Below, piece by piece: positions 61,340 to 64,000 of a DNA stretch of 64,000 nt (its first letter is position 1; every line of letters begins with the position of its first letter). The notes under the pieces were generated by a model, which saw only the letters and a program-made list of their open reading frames with translations, searched no databases and was not told where the DNA came from. This stretch comes from Bacteroidaceae bacterium. GTDB taxonomy: Bacteria; Bacteroidota; Bacteroidia; Bacteroidales; Bacteroidaceae. The DNA lies in contig JAFSPM010000045.1 in the NCBI GenBank assembly GCA_017442855.1, forward strand, positions 124,001 through 188,000, given 5' to 3'. The translations under genes were made by a program, and so were the position numbers.

Positions 61340-61795
61340 ATGGAAGAGAAGAGAGCAAATTTGAAAGCTTTGGGAAAACAGACAGTCTATCGTCAAGACT
61401 ATGCACCTGAGATGTTGGAAGCTTTTGACAACAAGCATCCTGAAAATGATTATTGGGTGCGCTTTAATTGCCCGGAGTTCACCAGTTTATGCCCCATTAC
61501 AGGACAGCCAGATTTTGCCGAGATTCGTATAGGTTATATACCAGACATCAAAATGGTAGAGAGCAAGAGTCTTAAGCTTTATCTGTTTAGTTTCCGTAAT
61601 CATGGCGCTTTTCATGAAGATTGCGTGAACATAATCATGAAAGACTTGATACAACTGATGAACCCCAAGTATATTGAGGTAACAGGTTTCTTTACTCCTC
61701 GTGGTGGTATATCCATTCACCCATACGCCAATTACGGCCGTCCTGGCACCAAATACGAAAAATTGGCAGAAGAACGGTTGTTCAAGCATGAATAA
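61340..61795 (+). CDS. queF: preQ0 reductase (7-cyano-7-deazaguanine reductase), short type
   Basis: This 151-residue enzyme reduces preQ0 to preQ1 with NADPH, the step before Tgt in queuosine synthesis. The catalytic Cys51 and Asp58 are in [14 protein letters not shown], and the QueF motif is [20 protein letters not shown]. The substrate-binding end is [13 protein letters not shown]. The length fits the single-domain B. subtilis type. Tgt is in the same window (34217-35347) but not adjacent. Downstream is a gene-poor region. Confidence 0.96.
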   Translation: MEEKRANLKALGKQTVYRQDYAPEMLEAFDNKHPENDYWVRFNCPEFTSLCPITGQPDFAEIRIGYIPDIKMVESKSLKLYLFSFRNHGAFHEDCVNIIMKDLIQLMNPKYIEVTGFFTPRGGISIHPYANYGRPGTKYEKLAEERLFKHE

Positions 61796-61800
61796 ATAAT

Positions 61801-61896
61801 ATGGGGATGCTTACTTATAAGGGAGAACTTGAAGAAAAAGATTTCACGTCCAGTATAACAGCAGGAGACCCATTTCTGAGCCTCCTGTTAATGTGA
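61801..61896 (+). other. Possible 31-codon small ORF and structured 3' region after queF
   Basis: Five bases after the queF stop, ATGGGGATGCTTAC opens a 31-codon frame ending in TGA at 61896 with no recognised family. The region beyond can form a hairpin (AGGAG/CTCCT at about 61863-61886) and an H-type pseudoknot: GTGACATT (61893-61900) with AATGTCAC (61937-61944) and GAAGG (61906-61910) with CCTTC (61945-61949). It may only be a 3' untranslated structure. Confidence 0.25.
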
Positions 61897-61957
61897 CATT
61901 GTTTGGAAGGGGTATATAAAAACAATTATTGTGTAAAATGTCACCCTTCTTTAGTTG

Positions 61958-62167
61958 TTAAAATTTATAACCTTCAAGAATTTTGGAATATGGGTGCCAA
62001 TACTGAGATGACTTGTATTTCTCCAAAGATTCTTTAGGAACATAAACAGTAAGCCTATCTTTACTTGGAGTCCCTTCATCATAATCAAACCAAAAACTTC
62101 TGTTATCTAATTTTGGAGGGTTGGATGCCTTGCAAAATATTTTGGTTAAGTTTTTGCACCTATTGAA
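61958..62167 (-). pseudogene. C-terminal remnant of a BspA-like leucine-rich-repeat surface protein
   Basis: Reading the minus strand from 62167 gives about 69 codons: CKNLTKIFCKASNPPKLD, then LTVYVPKESLEKYKSSQYW and HPYSKILEGYKF before a TAA at 61958. The pattern (CK-ASNPP, TVYVPKxSxxxYKxxxxW, IxGY/F end) is the usual last unit of BspA-type LRR proteins of Prevotella. There is no start codon, and a stop (TAG, complement of 62168-62170) closes the frame upstream, so only the 3' end of the gene survives. Confidence 0.72.
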
Positions 62168-62407
62168 CTACGCTTTGATTTTATGCATAGTGCTAACACC
62201 TTTGTTATTGTTTCCCTTTTGCAAAAACACTCGCTTTGAAAGCAATTCACAAAGTGAATGAGGAGATGGAGTGTCTAAGTGGTGTCATTACTCCAAAGTT
62301 TGGCATAGCCTCATTCCTCTTGCCAATCATCGGCATAGGTTGTTCCTTTATAGATGATGATTCGCTCTCTACTTTGGCATTGTCGGCTTCGATAGTTAGT
62401 CTTGGTT
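62168..62407. other. Gene-poor stretch, no supported gene
   Basis: Short frames occur on both strands (62247-62459 minus, 62236-62439 plus), but neither has a convincing start, promoter or family. The plus-strand frame contains a hydrophobic segment (FGIASFLLPIIGIGCSF). This may be decayed sequence linked to the BspA remnant. Confidence 0.4.
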
Positions 62408-62503
62408 GTTCCCCCGTAGGGAACAGCTCGTTCCCCTGAAGGGAACAGGTAGTTCCCACGTTGGGAACTGACAGTTCCCCTTATTGGAACGAAGGGGGAA
62501 CTG
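62408..62503. repeat. 22-bp-period array of GTTCCC...GGGAAC hairpins
   Basis: Four consecutive 22-bp units start at 62408, 62430, 62452 and 62474. Each has GTTCC(C) followed after 4-6 bases by (G/T)GGAAC, for example GTTCCCCCGTAGGGAAC and GTTCCCACGTTGGGAAC, and a partial fifth ends in GGGAACTG. Each unit is a self-complementary hairpin with a variable loop. The period equals that of the array at 24207-24427, although the sequences differ. Confidence 0.75.
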
Positions 62504-62547
62504 TAGTTTAACGATTTTAGTTGATGTAGTTTAACGATTTTAGTTGA
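62502..62547. repeat. 23-bp tandem duplication
   Basis: TGTAGTTTAACGATTTTAGT plus TGA occurs twice head to tail (62502-62524 and 62525-62547) right after the GTTCCC array. Confidence 0.8.
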
Positions 62548-62626
62548 CTACTTAAAGCCTCATTTTGTGATTCAGATCGCTGCTGTGACATGGCACAGAG
62601 TTGTTTCTCCTCTAGCATAGACAAAA

Positions 62627-62662
62627 AAAGGTCTGCATCTGATATGGTTGATGCAGACCTTT
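62627..62662 (-). terminator. Terminator of aspS
   Basis: A 13-bp perfect stem AAAGGTCTGCATC with its complement has a 10-base loop, and a T run follows on the minus strand, 19 bp after the aspS stop. Confidence 0.92.
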
Positions 62663-62680
62663 CAATAAAGCCTATAAGGT

Positions 62681-64000
62681 TTATTCCTTCAGGTCAACCT
62701 TCAACGCCAGTTCGTCGAGCTGTTTCTGCTCAATAGCTGATGGCGCTTCCAGCATTACATCGCGCCCGTTGTTGTTCTTTGGGAAGGCGATGCAGTCTCG
62801 GATGCTATCGAGTCCAGCAAAGATACTTACCCAACGGTCTAAACCATAGGCCAGTCCTCCGTGAGGAGGAGCACCATACTTGAAGGCATTCATGAGGAAC
62901 CCAAACTGCTCTTGTGCCTTTTCTGGGGTAAAACCGAGAATCTCGAACATCTTGGCTTGTAGCTTTGGGTCGTGGATACGGATAGAACCACCGCCCACTT
63001 CGATGCCGTTGCACACCATATCGTATGCATCAGCACGAACATCCTCTGGCTTGGTATCAAGTAGAGGAATATCCTCGTCTTTTGGATGGGTAAACGGATG
63101 ATGCATGGCCATCAGACGATTTTCCTCGTCGCTCCATTCGAACATGGGGAAGTCGACTACCCACAGCAACGCAAACTTGTTCTTGTCGCGCAGACCTAAG
63201 TCGTCAGCTACCTTCAGACGAAGTTCACACAACTGCTTGCGGGTCTTCATGATATCTTCACCACTTAGAATCAGTATTAAGTCACCAGGCTTAGCTCCGA
63301 AAGCTTCCTTCACCTGTTGCAATACTTCCTGTGTGTAGAATTTGTCAACACTTGATTTCACGTTACCATCAGCTTCTACACGAGCGTATACCATACCCTT
63401 TGCACCAATCTGCGGACGTTTCACATATTCTGTCAATGCATCGAGTTGTTTGCGTGTAAATGAAGCAGCACCTTCGGCACAGATACCACCAACGTAAGCT
63501 GCATTGTCGAATATGCTGAAACCGTGGCCCTTCATGATATCCATCAGCTCTACGAATCGCATGCCGAAACGTAAATCGGGCTTGTCGCTACCATAATATT
63601 TCATGGCATCAGCCCAAGGCATGCGCAAGAAAGGAGCTTCACCCAAATCTACACCACGAAGGGTTTTGAACAGGTGCTTGGCCATACCTTCAAACAATTC
63701 TATTACATCATCTTGGGTTACGAATGACATTTCACAGTCGATTTGGGTAAACTCAGGCTGACGATCGGCACGTAAGTCTTCATCTCTAAAACACTTGGCA
63801 ATTTGGAAATAGCGGTCGAAACCGGCTACCATGAGCAATTGCTTCAGGGTTTGCGGACTCTGAGGCAATGCATAGAACTGACCAGGGTTCATGCGTGAAG
63901 GCACCACGAAGTCGCGAGCACCCTCTGGAGTAGAACCAATCAATACAGGTGTTTCTACTTCAATGAAACCATGATTGTCGAGGTAGTTGCGTACCTCGAT
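62681..64000 (-). CDS. aspS: Aspartyl-tRNA synthetase, C-terminal part (5' end outside window)
   Basis: The frame is open to the right edge, reading [20 protein letters not shown] at its beginning, so about 440 codons of an enzyme of roughly 585 are visible. Class II motif 2 is seen in [29 protein letters not shown], the bacterial insertion (GAD) domain lies around residues 150-290 of the visible part, and motif 3 is in [16 protein letters not shown]. It charges tRNA-Asp. The N-terminal anticodon-binding domain lies beyond the window. A terminator follows. Confidence 0.97.
   Translation of the reverse strand: MEVRNYLDNHGFIEVETPVLIGSTPEGARDFVVPSRMNPGQFYALPQSPQTLKQLLMVAGFDRYFQIAKCFRDEDLRADRQPEFTQIDCEMSFVTQDDVIELFEGMAKHLFKTLRGVDLGEAPFLRMPWADAMKYYGSDKPDLRFGMRFVELMDIMKGHGFSIFDNAAYVGGICAEGAASFTRKQLDALTEYVKRPQIGAKGMVYARVEADGNVKSSVDKFYTQEVLQQVKEAFGAKPGDLILILSGEDIMKTRKQLCELRLKVADDLGLRDKNKFALLWVVDFPMFEWSDEENRLMAMHHPFTHPKDEDIPLLDTKPEDVRADAYDMVCNGIEVGGGSIRIHDPKLQAKMFEILGFTPEKAQEQFGFLMNAFKYGAPPHGGLAYGLDRWVSIFAGLDSIRDCIAFPKNNNGRDVMLEAPSAIEQKQLDELALKVDLKE

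Noticed and set aside
62236-62459. Two small overlapping frames on opposite strands
   Set aside because: No promoter, ribosome-binding site or family; one reads into the hairpin array.

Overview
The window looks like a chromosomal segment of a Bacteroidales bacterium, most likely from the Prevotella group. The evidence is as follows. Intergenic regions repeatedly carry the Bacteroidota -7 box TAnnTTTG, often with a TTTG about 19-21 bp upstream. The tRNA genes lack an encoded CCA. Ribosomal protein S16 has the long Ala/Glu tail. There are TlpA/DUF4369-type lipoproteins, a HPPK-KdsB-M16 gene neighbourhood, and a remnant of a BspA-like leucine-rich-repeat protein. Most of the window is housekeeping chromosome. 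No complete mobile element, CRISPR array or rRNA is visible.

Layout. 1-2090: end of an NHLM-type (leader-peptide/bacteriocin) export cluster with a TolC gene internally deleted to 108 codons. 2170-3102: secreted beta-propeller protein. 3128-6507 (minus): a GH109 alpha-N-acetylgalactosaminidase-like lipoprotein, an N-acetylhexosamine-kinase-like enzyme and an AraC regulator, forming a compact amino-sugar operon. 6617-12616: PBP1A, an HPPK-like/KdsB fusion, a non-catalytic M16 protein and a MORN-repeat protein. 12711-24199: a sigma-54-type promoter, then a MacA-like adaptor, two permease pairs sharing one ATPase, TolC, a sigma-54 activator response regulator and its histidine kinase, i.e. a self-contained regulated efflux system. 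24207-24427: a 22-bp-period degenerate tandem array.

24495-28532 (minus): a tight four-gene operon (TlpA lipoprotein, esterase, ASCH-like protein, Prs). 28709-31559 (minus): S16, NhaC antiporter, TrmN6. 31743-36531: lon-tgt-lptG operon. 36578-39846 (minus): YebC and PheT. 39973-43956: patatin, GH13, a gene cut off after its signal peptide at a partial copy of the tRNA-Arg 3' end, tRNA-Arg(TCT), SGNH hydrolase, VOC protein. 44026-49172 (minus): tRNA-Phe, ThiL, PNP, LpxK, SppA. 49327-51262: two related inverted-repeat elements with internal tandem repeats flanking a PatB gene and a frameshifted DUF559 gene. 51299-57009: DUF3737, MATE, TrmH-family methyltransferase, S9 peptidase. 57029-61795: Crp-like regulator, candidate small RNA, TonB receptor, DUF1893, AraC regulator, QueF. 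61796-62680: gene-poor decayed stretch. 62681-64000: partial AspS.

Functional threads: envelope and LPS biogenesis (PBP1A, KdsB, LptG, LpxK), queuosine (Tgt, QueF), export (NHLM remnant and the sigma-54 system) and host-glycan use (GH109/kinase, SGNH, esterase, GH13). The observations most worth a second look are the sigma-54 circuit, the 22-bp arrays, the promoter-overlapping palindromic elements upstream of two operons, the paired inverted-repeat elements, the tRNA-Arg scar, and several enzymes with altered architecture (HPPK-KdsB fusion, M16 without HxxEH, Tgt without the CxCxxC zinc ligands).
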